In this document: positions 8,998 through 21,200 of the stretch, one piece after another
Numbering within the stretch: position 1 is the stretch's first letter
Layout of the letters: each line of letters begins with the position of its first letter
DNA from: Candidatus Mycoplasma haematominutum 'Birmingham 1'
GTDB taxonomy: Bacteria; Bacillota_I; Bacilli_A; Mycoplasmatales; Mycoplasmoidaceae
DNA: 64,000 nt
Reading direction: 5' to 3'
Assembly (NCBI RefSeq): GCF_000319365.1
Contig: NC_021007.1
Coordinates: forward strand, 124,001-188,000
Translations under genes and position numbers: made by a program
The notes under the pieces: generated by a model
What the model saw: the letters and a program-made list of their open reading frames with translations, nothing else
Databases searched by the model: none
What the model was told of the DNA's origin: nothing

Positions 8998-11193
8998 TTA
9001 TTTTGTAATTAAATTGATTACCCTGTGAGGAATCACTATATACTTTTCAAGAGTTTTATTTAGTATTAAATTTTGGTATTCTGGAGTTTGAGAAAAATGT
9101 GCAAAAATTTGCTCTGGAGTCTTCAATTTTCTCGGAAGTTTTATGGAGAGTCTATATTTGTTATTTAGTTGAATAGAGTAGTTAGAAACTTTTTTGGTAT
9201 CTGATGCTGCAATTGTAGGTCAGGTCGAGAGATATACAGATTCTCGTTGATGTAGAATTTCTATTCAAATTTCTTCAGCCACTGAAGGCGCTAGATAGGA
9301 AAGTACCTGAATAAATGATTTAGCTTCAGTTAAATTTTTTAATTCCTTATTTTTAAGATATTTGAAGTAAATCATTAGCTCTGAGACCAACATATTGAAT
9401 TTGAAAGAGGTAATATTAGATTCAATTTTTAAGAGAAAAGCTGCCAGTGTATTTTCATCTAGACCATGATTGCTAATTACTGACTTAATTGAGACGAAGT
9501 AGGAGTATATTTTTTCCAACCACGTTTGAAAACTATGTAATTGTCTGTTATCTCAAAATTGGGTTAACTCTAAAGGGCCTAAAAAGGCAACACTTAACCT
9601 AATTTCATCAGCTCCGTATTTCTCCAGCAGACCTGAGACAGAAACATAATTTTTTTTAGATTTAGACATTTTTTTTCCATCTTCTCCAAGTATCATTCCC
9701 TGATTAACTAAATATTTAAAGGGTTCTGGTAGAGTTTTTAAATTAAGTATTTCACATATAACCTTGTATCAAAAACGAGCATAAATTAAATGCATTGTTG
9801 CGTGTTCTTGACCCCCAATATAGAGGTCTACTGGCATTCACCTTTCAATTAATGTTCTAGCCTCTCTAGACCAGAGGGGGAGATAACCTCCCCCCTCTTT
9901 TTTAAGTAAATATGCTAGGAAATATCAGGAGGAGGCAGCTCAATTAGGCATAGTATTAGGGTCTCGTTTAAAACCGGGAGATTTAATCATTCATTCTTCA
10001 TAGTGCTCTAATGGAGCCGAATATCCTTCTTTCCGTTCAATAACTTTATATGGAGGCAGCTTTAAGGGAAGCTCCTCTTCAGTGAAAATATGACCATCGC
10101 TGTCATAATAAATAGGAAAAGGCTCTCCCCAGTACCTTTGTCTCGAGAAAATTCAGTCTTGTAATTTAAAGGAAGTCTCTCTAGGCAACATTTTTCAATC
10201 AATGTAGTAGGGTAATTGTTTTTTACTCATAAATTTTTTATAGATTGGAAATAATTCTTGGTCAGAGGGAGGTTCTCCAACTTTAAACTGAATAGGTATT
10301 TTTACAATGGTTTGAGCATCGTTGTAGTAAAAGAGAACTTCCCCATCTTTAGGAGTATTGGATAAATTTAGTAATTTATATATTTCAGATGTTTGATAGA
10401 TATAAAAACCAGAAATGGATCGCAATTGATCAAGATCAGACTCAAAATGATAGAATTCTCTTCCTTTAAGTTTCAAGGTAAATTTGTAGACTTTTTGTAG
10501 ACCGATTCACTCATTCTGAATTGTTTTAATTCTTTCAGGCCAATCCAGTAATTTCAAATCTTCACTTAAAGCCTTAGCATACCTAGTAATTTTGAGCACT
10601 CATTGGTTTAATTTTTTATGTTCTACTGGAAAATTTCCCCTTTCGGAATAGTATTTACCATCCTCACCTAGATAAATCTCTTCATTAGCTAAAACAGTAT
10701 GTAATTCTGCTACCCAGTTAACTTTTTGTGACTCTATTGCCGCTAATCCCCGGAGGTATAGTTGGATAAAAATTCACTGAGTTATTGCATAGTATTTAGG
10801 GTCAGTACTATCTATCTCTTTTGAGAAATCATAGCTAAAAAATAGGGATTTCAATTCTGCTCGAAAGTTTGAGATATTTTTCTGTGTAAATGTATTTGGA
10901 TCAGATTTATTTTCGTTCGCAAACTGTTCCGCAGGCAGACCAAAGGCATCTCATCCAATGGGATGTAATACAGAAAATCCCTTCATCTTTTTGTACCTTG
11001 CAATAATATCCGTAGCTAGATATCCTTTTACATGACCAACATGCAATCCCACCCCCGAAGGGTAGGGAAACATATCTAATACATAGTATTTAGGTTTAAG
11101 AAGATCGTCTTGAAATTTATATGTATTTTCCCTCTCTCACCTATCCTTTCACTTGTGCTGTATCTCAGATAAAACTTTTTTTCCCTCAGAGAT
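8998..11193 (-). CDS. leuS: Leucyl-tRNA synthetase with reduced editing domain
   Basis: Class I synthetase of about 731 residues, shorter than the usual 800-880. HVGH ([12 protein letters not shown]), KMSKS ([12 protein letters not shown]), the LNQWVLKIT element and the signature [18 protein letters not shown] are all present. The CP1 editing insertion between NEWIG and that signature is only about 110 residues and lacks both the threonine-rich TTRPDT motif and the GTGAxMAVPAHD motif. No ATG, GTG or TTG occurs between the in-frame TAA (11209-11211) and the conserved region; ATC at 11191-11193 gives the expected N-terminus, so the start is uncertain. It follows aspS directly. Confidence 0.93.
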
Positions 11194-11213
11194 GTCGTTA
11201 AAGAGAGATTAAA

Positions 11214-12833
11214 TTAATTAACTGGTTTGTAGGAACTCATTGAACATACTCCATGAGAGTTTTTAGGGAATGCAATTACATCTCTAATTGAGGAAAGATG
11301 TAAGATCGTTTGAATGAATCTCTCCCACCCTATAGCTATTCCTAGATGAGGAGGAACACCATATTGGAGAGCTTCTAGAAATCATCCAAAGTTTTCCTGA
11401 ATTTGTACATCAGTTAAACCTAAAAGTTGGAATATTCTCTTCTGGAGATTGCGGTCTGTAATTCTTTCTCCTCCAGAGGCAATCTCTACCCCATTAAGCA
11501 CTAAATCGTAACCACAAGAGTTTCATTTCAGGTGATCTTCTTTCACCTCTTCTGGAATATTAGGTAATGTGAAGGGATGATGCATCACCTTAAGTTCCTT
11601 CGTGTCACTCAATTCAAAATAAGGTCATTCGACTATTCAGACAAATTTAAGCTCTCTGCTCATTGTAAATACTGCTGATTGCTCTCAGATTACCTTTCTC
11701 AACTCACCCAATTTTCTGAGCTGAGAAATGTAGTTTTTATCATCGCTAGCGAGATACAAAAGCGTTTTATCTCTCGAAAAATTTAATTTATTGAGGTAGG
11801 AGAGAATCCACTCTTCATAATTTCCTTCCCTCTTCCCTTTATCATTGGTTTGAATCCAATTAATGTTTGAATCCAATTTTGCGAAAAATTCTGATGTGAG
11901 TTGATAGGAATTATCAAGTAAAATGCAAAAGCAATATTCTCCACTCTTTAGAGAATCGCCCACTTTTTCATATAACTCAAAAATTTCTATGGGATTTCTC
12001 AAATCAGGGCTATCAGTACCATATTTCCAGATAGCATCTCTGTATGTAATGACAGAAAAATTTTTAGGTATTGCAACCTTTGGGAGTAATTCGGAGCATA
12101 TTTTGTTAATCAAGTTTTCAATTAACTCAAAAATTTCCTTTCTAGCGGAGAAAGATAATTCTATATCTAATTGAGTGAACTCGAATTGTCTATCTTCTCT
12201 TAATTTTTCTGCCCTAAAACTGGTTGAGAACTGAAAATATTTCTCAAATCCTCCTATCATAAGTAATTGTTTATACATTTGGGGAGACTGAGCCAGTGTA
12301 AAGCTACTAGGGGAGACTGAATTTGGAAGAGTTGAAAAAGTTTGAGCTCCCTCTTTCGAGGGAAAGGAAAGAATGGGAGTAGTAATTTCAATAAAGTCCA
12401 GAGAGTGCAAAAATGAAGAGGCAATAAATTTTGCTCTTGAATTAAATACAATAGAATTTTTGATTTTTTTTCTCCTTAAGTCTAGATATCTATATTTCAT
12501 TCGATGTCGCTCTTCACTCACTTTTTCTTCTCCCAAGTCTATAGGTATAGCTTTTTCAGCCCTCGATAATACTTGAATAGATTCTCCAAAAATTTCATAA
12601 TTCTCCTCTCCCCTTTTTTTGGAGGCAACACCCTCAATGAAAACTACACTCTCCTTACTCAGTGGAATTAATTTATCTTTTGGAAAAACTACCTGAATAG
12701 AAGAGGTGCAGTCCCTTACTATCACGAAGGCGATATTTTTTAATTTCCTAACATGTTCCACAAATCCCCCAATGACAATTTTTTGGGTATTAAATTCTCT
12801 AACTTTATCTATGGGGATTTTCCCCGAGAGCAA
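11214..12833 (-). CDS. aspS: Aspartyl-tRNA synthetase
   Basis: Class II synthetase of 539 residues. The N-terminal OB fold ([23 protein letters not shown]) binds the anticodon; motif 2 is [20 protein letters not shown]; motif 3 is [11 protein letters not shown] near the C-terminus. The bacterial GAD insertion is present but compact, making the protein a little shorter than the usual 580-590. TTG start abuts an in-frame TAA and is the only candidate. Lies 9 bases after hisS and just before leuS. Confidence 0.94.
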
Positions 12834-12842
12834 TTAAGAAGC

Positions 12843-14108
12843 CTAAGCTTCTTGGAAAGCTACCCTTCTTATTTCATTCACTAGAGAATTTCCATCAGCT
12901 AGCGAAAAGTGAATTTTGTAATTTTTCAGTTGCTGTTTTAGTATTATTTCACCTTTTGTCTTTTCCTGTTCTCCATAAATTAGAAGTCATTGAATATTTA
13001 ATTTTTCAGAGAGTCTAAAGTGAGTTTTTAATTCCCTGATATCTCAATTAGTTTCCACAATTATTCCTAGAAGCCTCATTCTTTTTATGAATAGTAAAAT
13101 TTCCAACTCAATATTGTCTAGTAAATAGCAAAGATATACTTTTATCTTTTTTCGTAATGGCCAGTTAAATGAAGTTTCATCTAGCACTTCTTGTAATCTC
13201 TCTAAACCTAAAGCCATGCCTATAGAAGATATATGATCAGCATCCTTTGCAAATCTTTGAAACATTTCATCGTATCTTCCCCCTCCTGCGATAGTTAAAC
13301 CATTGTAATTTCACTCAAATACTAGACCAGTGTAGTAGTCTAGACCGCGCACTAAAGACTCATCTCATACATACTGAACATTTAATTTAGTTAAATATCT
13401 TTTTATTTCAGCAAGATTTAAAGTTTCTATATTAGTGAGAAGATGTCTTATTTTTGGAGATGATTTAACTAATTCTGTCTGAGAGTCTCGCTTATCATCT
13501 AATATTCTTATAGGATTTTTAAATATTCTTTCTTGAGATAATTTGCTGAGTTGCTGAGGGGAAGATTCAAAATAAGTAGTTAACTGACGAGATCATTTTC
13601 TCTTGGTATCGGAATTAGATAAATAATTAATGCGCAGTTCTAGGTTTAGGTTAAATGTTTTTCTCAGCAATTCATCAAGCGATAGAATAAGTTCTATTTC
13701 ATGAAAGATAGAGTTGCATCTGATTAGCTCTACCCCAAATTGAGTAAACTCTCGAAACCTCCCCTTTTGCGGTCGTTCATATCTAAAACATTGCGAAAAA
13801 TAAAAAAACTTTAGGGGAGAGGAAGAGCGTTGTAAAAGTTTATCTGTAAAAACTACTCGAGAGATTGCAGCTGTCTCCTCTGGCTTTAAGGCATATTTTT
13901 TGCCTTCCAAATAGAATAGCTCTTTTTCTAATATACTTTCACTATCTGGCTTCTCTCCAACGAATAACTCACTGTGTTCGAATGTAGGAGTTTCTATTTC
14001 CTGAAAATTAAATTTTTCCGCCCATTTAGTTAACTCCTCCTGCAATCATCTTTTTTTCTCAAGTCTCTCTCCTAACAGGGTTTTTGTGCCTCTCGGTTGA
14101 GTTAACAT
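12843..14108 (-). CDS. hisS: Histidyl-tRNA synthetase
   Basis: Class II synthetase of 421 residues. PRGTKTLLG at residues 5-13 is the classic N-terminus, motif 2 is FRYERPQKGRFREFTQFG, and the histidine-binding motifs are LVRGLDYYTGLVFE and AGGGRYDEM. GMALGLERL is motif 3. The C-terminal anticodon-binding domain is short and divergent. ATG start at 14106-14108. It is separated from pyrG by 45 bp carrying a small GGCC hairpin. Confidence 0.95.
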
Positions 14109-14153
14109 TTAAGTTTTAAGTTTTTAAGGCCCTTGCAGGCCTCTTATTTTTAA

Positions 14154-15740
14154 TTAATAGTTTTGCTGTATTGCCGCAGATATCAGACTTGAAAATAAGG
14201 GTTCTGGAGATAAAGGTCGAGAATTAAATTCTGGATGGTACTGCACCCCTATAAAAAAAGGGTGCCCCTGCAATTCTACTCCCTCAGCAATGTTATCTGA
14301 TCAAGCAGTAACTTTTAGGGAAGATTTTTGAAAATTAGCCTCCTTTTGAGATAATTCCCAGTTAAATATATATCTATGTCGATGTCTCGCAACCTTTTCG
14401 GCCGAAGAGTATACTTTGTAAATTAGTGAATTTTCACTAAATTTAATAGTTTGGTCACCTATTCTCATTTCCCTGTTGGGTTTTCAGGAGGTAATTATTG
14501 GGTACTCAGCTGCAGAGTCAAACTCCAAACTGTTAGCTAGAGAAACATTTAACACATTTCTAAAAAATTCAATGATTGTTAACTGCATGCCTAAGCATAG
14601 CGCCAAGAATGGAATTCTTTTTTCTCTAGCATATTTAATTGCAAGAAATATTCCATCTAAAGATTTATGACCAAATCCTGGAGGAATACAAATTATCTGA
14701 GCTGATTTCAACTGACTTTCTGTAGTGAGTAAATCAGATTGAATAATTTCTATATTCAATTTAGCTGAAAGCGAACTTGCAGCAAATTCTAGAGATTGAA
14801 TAATGGAATAATATGATTCCCTCGAGGCAGAATATTTTCCCACTATGATTACATTTATAGTTTTTGAATGCTTGGACTGAAGTTGGGCATTAAAAGACTC
14901 TCAGGAAGCTATTAATTGAGTATTAGTTTCTCGTTTTTCCAATTGAAGTAAAGTTGACAGTTTAGAAAACAATTTTTCCTTTTTATAAAGATAATTGGGT
15001 ATTTCATAAATATTTAACTGATATGGAGCTGAAACTATTCTCTCACCAGGTATTGAGGGAAAATTTTGACTTATTTTGGTGAGCTCAGCCTCCGTTAATA
15101 CTGACTCTCCCTTAATAATTAGTAGATCAGGATTTATTCCTACTTCCTTTAAAAGAGATACTGAATGTTGAATGGGCTTTGTTTTAATTTCTCCATTGTG
15201 ATTTAAAGTCAAGGCAGGAGCCACATGTATGAAAATCATATCACTGTTTTCTTTTCGGGCTTTCAATTGAGAAGCAGCTATTAAAAACGGTTTCTGCTCT
15301 ATATCAAAAACAGTCCCTCCTAACTCTATTAGTAAAACGTCTGTATTTTGAGACTCAAAATGATTTATTTTAGAGATAATTTCTTGCACTAAGTGAGGAA
15401 CTACCTGCACAGTTTTTCCCTGAAATTCACCCCTCCTTTCTTTTTCGAGTAACTCATAGTAAATTTTTCCAGAGGTATAGCATGATTGAGAGCTTAATTC
15501 TAGATCCAAAAATCGCTCATAATGTCCCAAATCTAAATCAGTTTCTTCACCATCTTTAGTAACAAAAACTTCTCCATGCTGCAATGGGGATAAAAATCGC
15601 GAATTGTAATTTAAATAGGGATCAAATTTCAGTACATTACAGCTGAATCCCTCAAACTGAAGCACCTTACCTATTGAAGAGAGAAGGACTCCCTTTCCCA
15701 GTGAAGAATATACACCACCAGTCAGGAAAATTATCTTCAT
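14154..15740 (-). CDS. pyrG: CTP synthase
   Basis: Makes CTP from UTP using glutamine or ammonia. Residues 1-270 are the amidoligase domain: [38 protein letters not shown]. The C-terminal glutaminase domain has the nucleophile in CLGMQL and the partner residues in [10 protein letters not shown]. Length is 528 residues, near the usual 535. The ATG overlaps or abuts the Obg-like gene (stop at 15747-15749). Some substrate-loop residues differ from the consensus (NSRF for DPGT), so the enzyme is diverged but looks complete. Confidence 0.95.
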
Positions 15741-15746
15741 TTAGAT

Positions 15747-16907
15747 TTAGTAAATTTCAGTTTCAAGCGCACCGACCTTAAGCTTTTCCCCCCTTTTCCC
15801 CCCTGTTCTTTTTAACTGTTTCATAATTTCCTCTAACTTAACTTTTTGCTTCAACCTCTCTATATTATGTATTGTTGTCTGGGGAATCCTTTCCCCTCAA
15901 TAGGTGATGGATTGCGAATTAACCTCTCATCCTTCAGGAGTCTTTAAAACTTTTAGTTCTCCCTTTTCAGGAAAGAGTTCATCTGAATATTCCACATATT
16001 CAGCGTCTGTGTTATTCTCGGGAGATAATGCAGGAAGAGGAGAAGGAAGGGAAGCGACAAATTCAACTAATTTTTTACTCATAATTTGTTTTTGAAGTTC
16101 CTCCAGGGGGAGGGGCCATACAACTCCATATCTAGATAATATTTTTTCCCCTTTATATTCAGAGTTTTCTGACTGTATCAATATTGTTAACACTTTAAAT
16201 TTGTTAAATTTTTCTAAAAAATTTTGAGCTAACTTTATATTTTTGCTATCTTCTGATTTCAAGAGAAATATACAAGTTGCACAAAATTTTATGGCTTCTG
16301 GATAATTATTTAAGTCAGCGCTGGAAAGCCTTAAAAATTCAATCTTTGAGCTGTATAAAACGGATTTTTCAAAAATATCAGTAGGCTTACATTTGGTATC
16401 TAAAAAATTTCAAAATGCGATTAACACTGAATTTTCAACTTTTAAGAATACCTCTTTTTTTGCTCCTTTCTCTCCCAATTCATATAGTCAGGGAGATTGC
16501 AGTTTAGCATTTCTAAAAGATTTGTTGCCCCTGCCTCCTCGGCCCCCCTTACATGCCAAGTAAGTTTCTCCCGCTCTTTTTAAATGCGATAATCTCATTT
16601 TTTTAGTTGGATCGTAGATTTCAGTAGAGGGGGGAACTTTGAGAATTAAATGCGCAGCAGATTTTCCGTTTTTATTATTTTTTTGACCATTTTCCCCCCT
16701 TAAAGCTTTTAATTTTTGAGGTTGAATGTGTGCAAAATCTAATATTTTGGGTTCTACCTGAAAAATTATTGAAGCACCATTTCCCCCATCCCCTCCAGCG
16801 GGACCCATTCTGGAGTTATATCGATTTCTAGCTCAGGAGATAATTCCATCCCCTCCAGCTCCCGATTCTAATGTAAGTTTTAAATATCAAATACCTCTAG
16901 TTTCCAG
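15747..16907 (-). CDS. Obg-like protein with degenerate GTPase domain
   Basis: 386-residue relative of ObgE/CgtA, the GTPase that binds the 50S subunit. The glycine-rich N-terminal Obg domain is clear (SGAGGDGIISWARNRY, GPAGGDGGNGASIIF, CKGGRGGRGNKSFRNAK). A C-terminal OCT-like domain ends KRGEKLKVGALETEIY. Between them, where GFPNAGKST, DLPG and NKxD are expected, there is only a segment of about 115 residues with none of these motifs. The start is unusual: no ATG/GTG/TTG precedes the domain; CTG at 16905-16907 is the best guess. It sits in the translation operon downstream of a membrane protein gene. Confidence 0.82.
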
Positions 16908-16922
16908 TTGAAAATGATTGTG

Positions 16923-17783
16923 TTATTTCTGTGCAGAATCGCTTTGATATTTAAGGTCCACTATGCCTCATCCTCCAGTTAGCAATATGTATTGATAAAA
17001 CAAAAAGTTAAAAAACGCCAGTAAAAATAGTATTCCCGCAGCGAGGCTACATAACACAATAAAATAGTGAAAATATTTCGACTGATAGAGATAGTTAATG
17101 TTTATAAAGTAAAAAATTCCCAGCACAATGTAGGGAAATACTAGAGCTATTCCAGCTAGAATGCAGAGAATCAACATCGCCTCAAGTCATGAGGAGAAAA
17201 AATGAGAATGAGCACTAATACTTTTAATTGACTCCCAATTGGACAAAAAAGTTCTCGCCACCAGTAGTCCGATAATCAGCATCAATAAAGCGCCAGCGCC
17301 TCTAAGTTCAAATTTTTTAAGTTTTGCAAAATTTCCAGGAATTTTCAATGTAATATCCACAAAGGCATTAAACTCTCCCCAAGAAGCCTTAAGCTCTTTC
17401 TTGTAGTAGGCAAGATAGGTATAGAAATATCTGTAGTCAGCACCTAAAAAAGGAATATTCATTGTCATCAATTCCCCCTTTTTACGAATACTCAATCTGA
17501 ATAAGGCATTCATTTTTTTCCTAAATTCTCTCCTACTATGATAAGCTTCTAGCGCCTTTTCAAGGCTTTTTGTGATAGAATCTTTGATCCCCTCTTCTGA
17601 TTGAAGCCTCTGATAGAGCGTTTTAGAGGGAGTAGGATTCTTTTCGAAAAATTCTTCTCGAGAATGTACAAAAATATCAGAGATAAATGATTTCTCACTA
17701 CTGGTACTCTCAAAATTTTTGTGCATAAATAATTGAGCCAACTCTTGATCCTCAATTTGTTCCAAAGTTAACTTTTCAGACAT
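16923..17783 (-). CDS. Hypothetical membrane protein (3 TM) between rbfA and obg-like gene
   Basis: 286 residues. A hydrophilic, charged N-terminal half of about 160 residues is followed by three hydrophobic segments: LLMLIIGLLVA, MLILCILAGIALVFPYIVLG and YFIVLCSLAAGILFLLAFF. No known motif is recognised. ATG start 5 bases after the rbfA stop, so it is probably co-transcribed with the ribosome-maturation genes. The large cytoplasmic part could bind a protein partner, but that is a guess. Confidence 0.75.
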
Positions 17784-17788
17784 AACTT

Positions 17789-18136
17789 TTATTTTTTTAG
17801 TTCAGCTGTAATGAGATTTTCTACTTTTCTAGCTTGTTTTATAAAGTTATCTTCCTGAAAAATCAATTTACAGTAGGTAGGTAGTTTCAATTTTTCCACT
17901 AGTTGCCTCTTAAAAAAGGGGGATAATTTCCTAAGCTTTAGTAGAGTTTCTTCCTTGCTCCATTTAGGAGCAAGAGAGTCTAAATCTAGGTAAATTACTA
18001 CCTGACTTACACTTTTGTTAATTTTTATGAAATTTATACCTATGAAAGCATAAAATTGTTCGTTTAATTCACTAAGTCAAATACGTCTCAACACGGCATA
18101 AATATCTTTTGATAGCTTTTCATGCTTTAGATACAA
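17789..18136 (-). CDS. rbfA: Ribosome-binding factor A
   Basis: 115-residue KH-like protein needed for 16S 5'-end maturation. The pattern INKSVSQVVIYLDLDS (beta strand with Asp) and LSPFFKRQLVEKLKLPTYCKLIFQED matches the conserved RbfA core LRxxLxxxLxLRxxPxLxFxxD. It follows infB as in the standard nusA-infB-rbfA order. The TTG start at 18134-18136 lies 6 bases after the infB stop. The family level of identity is low but position and length agree. Confidence 0.8.
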
Positions 18137-18141
18137 TTCTT

Positions 18142-19869
18142 TTAAACTTTTCGTTCAATTATCTCATAGCTTTCTATTACATCATCAAGTTCAACATTAT
18201 TTCAATTCGTTAATACAATCCCACATTCTTGTCCCTCCAACGCCTCTTTTACCTCAAAAGTCTCTATTTTGAAAGATTTAATAGTAGTTTTAGTGAGTAA
18301 ATTTCCCTCTCGAATTAACTTGACTTTATGATTCAATTGAATTTTTCCCGACAGTACAGAGCACCCCGCAATAGTACCAATTCTGGAGTGAGATCACAAT
18401 CGAATAACCTTACATCTTCCTAAAATTTTTTCAATTTTCTCAACAATTCTATGCTTTTCTATATGATCTAAAATCTTTTCCTCTAGTTCATAAATTGATC
18501 GGATGGACCAAACAGGAATATTCAAAAAGTTCAATTGATCCTCTATTTTCCTGGAAATTTTTTGCTCAAAATTAATAATTATTGCCTTTTTAATAGAAGC
18601 TTGTTTTAAATCAGTTTCATTAATTTCTCCAGCCCCCATCGAAATTACTGAATAGTTAAATCTACCGAGAAATGCTTGTATAGCTTCAGAAGAGCCGCAA
18701 ACTCTACTCTTCACAATAAAAGAAAAATGAGTAGGATTTTCCCTTTCAGCTAATTCACTTCCCTCTTTAAAGTGGAAGGAGTCTTCACCTTCCCCCAATT
18801 CTCTGTAGTTTTGTAGCGCTTGCTCTTTGGAGACAAAAGAGAAAAAACGAGTACCGGGGGGAGGAAGAGTTTCAAAGCCAGAAATAGTCGCAGGAGTAGC
18901 GGGCGCCAATTTTGTGATTTTTTCTCTTCCTTCTCCTAGAATAGCCTTGATCTTACAGTACACTTTTTTTCCTGAAATGTAATCTCCAGCCGTTAGAGTA
19001 CCCCTAATGGTTATGATCTCAGCAATGGCTCCAAGCCCTCTTTCCATTCGCGATTCCAAGATAATTCCAATGGCAGGAGGAGAGAGTGTGGTACAGTATT
19101 CCTCCATTTCTGCAAGCAATTGGATAGTATCTAACAATTCTTCCACTCCAGCACCAGTCTTCGCAGAACCTTTTACTAACAATACATCTCCACCCCATTC
19201 TTCTAGTTCAATTCCCTCTCCCGTGAGTTGCTGTTTCAAATTTTCGATAGAGTGATCACCCCTGTCTATCTTATTGACGAAAATAATTAACTTGAGATTA
19301 TTTGATTTGTAGTATTCAATTACCTCCTTAGTTTGAGATTGCACACCATCCTCTATTGAAATTACAAGCACGATTACATCTGCAATTACCCCACCAATGT
19401 TTCTTAATTTTTGAAAAATTTCATGACCTGGAGTATCTAAAAAGGTAATAAATGCATCCTTGAACTTAATTTGGTAGGAAGAAATATGTTGAGTGATTCT
19501 CGCATATTCTCTTTCTGCAACATTTGTTTTTCTAATCCGATCTAATAATGTAGTTTTTCCATGATTTACATGACCCATCACAGCTACTACTGGGATTTTT
19601 TTCACTAACTCAACCGAATTATTTTCTCTTCCTGATAAAAGCTCAGACTCTAGCTGAAATTTACTCAATCTTTCCCTTTCTTCCTTCAAAAATTTCAATC
19701 CAAATTCATCGCACAATTCTCTACAGTATTTTTCATTTAGTCAGGAATTAAGTGTCATCTCCTTTCCCCTGAGAAAGAAATACTTAATAATTTCAACTGG
19801 CGGAATTTGAGTCGTCTCAGAGAAATATTTAACTGAAACTGCTTTATTTTGGTATTTAAATTCAGTCAT
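18142..19869 (-). CDS. infB: Translation initiation factor IF-2
   Basis: 575 residues, short compared with E. coli (890) and typical of Mollicutes; the long N-terminal region is reduced to about 110 residues. G1 is VMGHVNHGKTTLL (Asn in place of the usual Asp), G3 FLDTPGHEIF, G4 FVNKIDRGD, G5 VKGSAKTGAGVEELL. Domains II and the C-terminal fMet-tRNA binding domain follow, ending ELDDVIESYEIIERKV. ATG at 19867-19869. Operon partner of nusA and rbfA. Confidence 0.95.
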
Positions 19870-19883
19870 TTTTAGTCCTTCAA

Positions 19884-19901
19884 TCTCCCCGCGAAGGGAG
19901 A
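19884..19901 (-). terminator. Hairpin between nusA and infB
   Basis: 6-bp perfect stem TCTCCC/GGGAGA with loop CGCGAA in the 46-bp nusA-infB spacer. No U tract; could attenuate or mark RNA processing. Confidence 0.35.
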
Positions 19902-19915
19902 CTTAGAAAAAAACC

Positions 19916-21199
19916 TTAATTCGCTTCCTGTTCTTCGGAAGAGTTCTCCCTATCTGAATACTTAAATTTATGCAGCCTATATAATCTGCCCGAAATATCC
20001 GATGTTTTGGAATCCCATCCTTCATCTATAGGGATATAGTCAATTCGCTCACTCTTCGCTTCTTGAATAGTTTTTATAAATATTTTTCAACCAGTTAGAA
20101 GGGAAACCAATTTAACATTTACTCCCCTTCGGCCAATTGCCAATAATAGATTTTCAAGTGTTGAGATTAAAAGAATTGTATTTTCTTCTTCTTCCAATAT
20201 TTTGTAACCCAAAATAGTTGCATTCGAAAAAGCATTCACAATATTTTTAATTGGATCTGAATTTCAGAGAATTACATCTATTCTTTCATTCATTAATTGG
20301 GAGGAAATTACCTTTAATCTACTCCCTTTAGGGCCTATACAGCAGCCTACAGGGTCTATATTATTATTTTTCGTACTCACCAATACTTTACTTTTAATTC
20401 CAGAAATTCTAGAGATAGCCTTGATTTCTACTAATCCTTCATGTAATTCCGAGATATGTCGCTTCATTAAATATTTCACTATTTCAGGACTCGTTCTAGA
20501 TAAGAGAATAGGACACCCCGCTGAATTCTCTACAACATCTTTTACCTGGAAATAATATATTTTCCCAGGTATTAGGGTTTCATATATTCTATATCCACTA
20601 TTAGATAGAGACTGTACAAAATCCATTCTGTGCAGCACTCCCTTTGTAGTTTCAAGTTCATTTTCAGGATCAATTAGAGTTACTACAGCTTCCTTAGGGA
20701 GTTTTTCCTTAGTCTCTAGTACCCTTTCCACCATTCCCTCAAATACTTCCCCCTTACGCTTTATTCACTTGTTATATATTTTTTGATTCATGGCCTCAAG
20801 AGTCAATTTCTGGAAGTGTAGCAAAATATTTTTCACAATTTTAGAGTCAAGTTTATGAAGGTAAATAGGTTCAGAATAAATCTCTCCCTCTAATTTCTTA
20901 CCTTTAGTCTTTTTTAAGACTTTACTCATTGGAATGAAGTTTTCCGAGTCTTCCATTCCCTCTCCGAAATAATATTCATCAGAGACAATTTTCAACTGCT
21001 TAAAAATATCGATTTTGCAATTTTCTATATCGATATTTACCTCAGTAGGACATTCTGAATATTCCCTAGTTAAAACATATTTGAAAGATTCAGCCAGAAA
21101 TTCTGCAATTCCTTCTTTATCTAGAGAACAAGCAACAGATAATTTAGAAATAGCATCCAAGAAATATTTGTTATCAATTTCATGATTTAGTTTTTTCAC
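19916..21199 (-). CDS. nusA: Transcription termination/antitermination factor NusA
   Basis: 427 residues. The N-terminal RNA-polymerase-binding domain is followed by an S1-like region (ETTKGVLHRMDFVQSL), KH1 (DPVGCCIGPKGSRLKVISSQL, matching D-P-V-G-A-C-V-G-x-x-G) and KH2 (LLLAIGRRGVNVKLVSLLTGW). No acidic AR repeats, as usual outside proteobacteria. GTG start; the upstream gene's TAG ends 1 base before it. NusB and NusA lie in the same transcript. Confidence 0.93.
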
Positions 21200-21200
21200 C

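Noticed and set aside
11923-12576. Plus-strand ORFs of 67-83 codons inside aspS
   Set aside because: They are shadows of the aspS coding strand with no domain, no start context and no operon logic.
19007-19255. Plus-strand ORF inside infB
   Set aside because: Antisense of the conserved IF-2 G-domain downstream region; no independent support.
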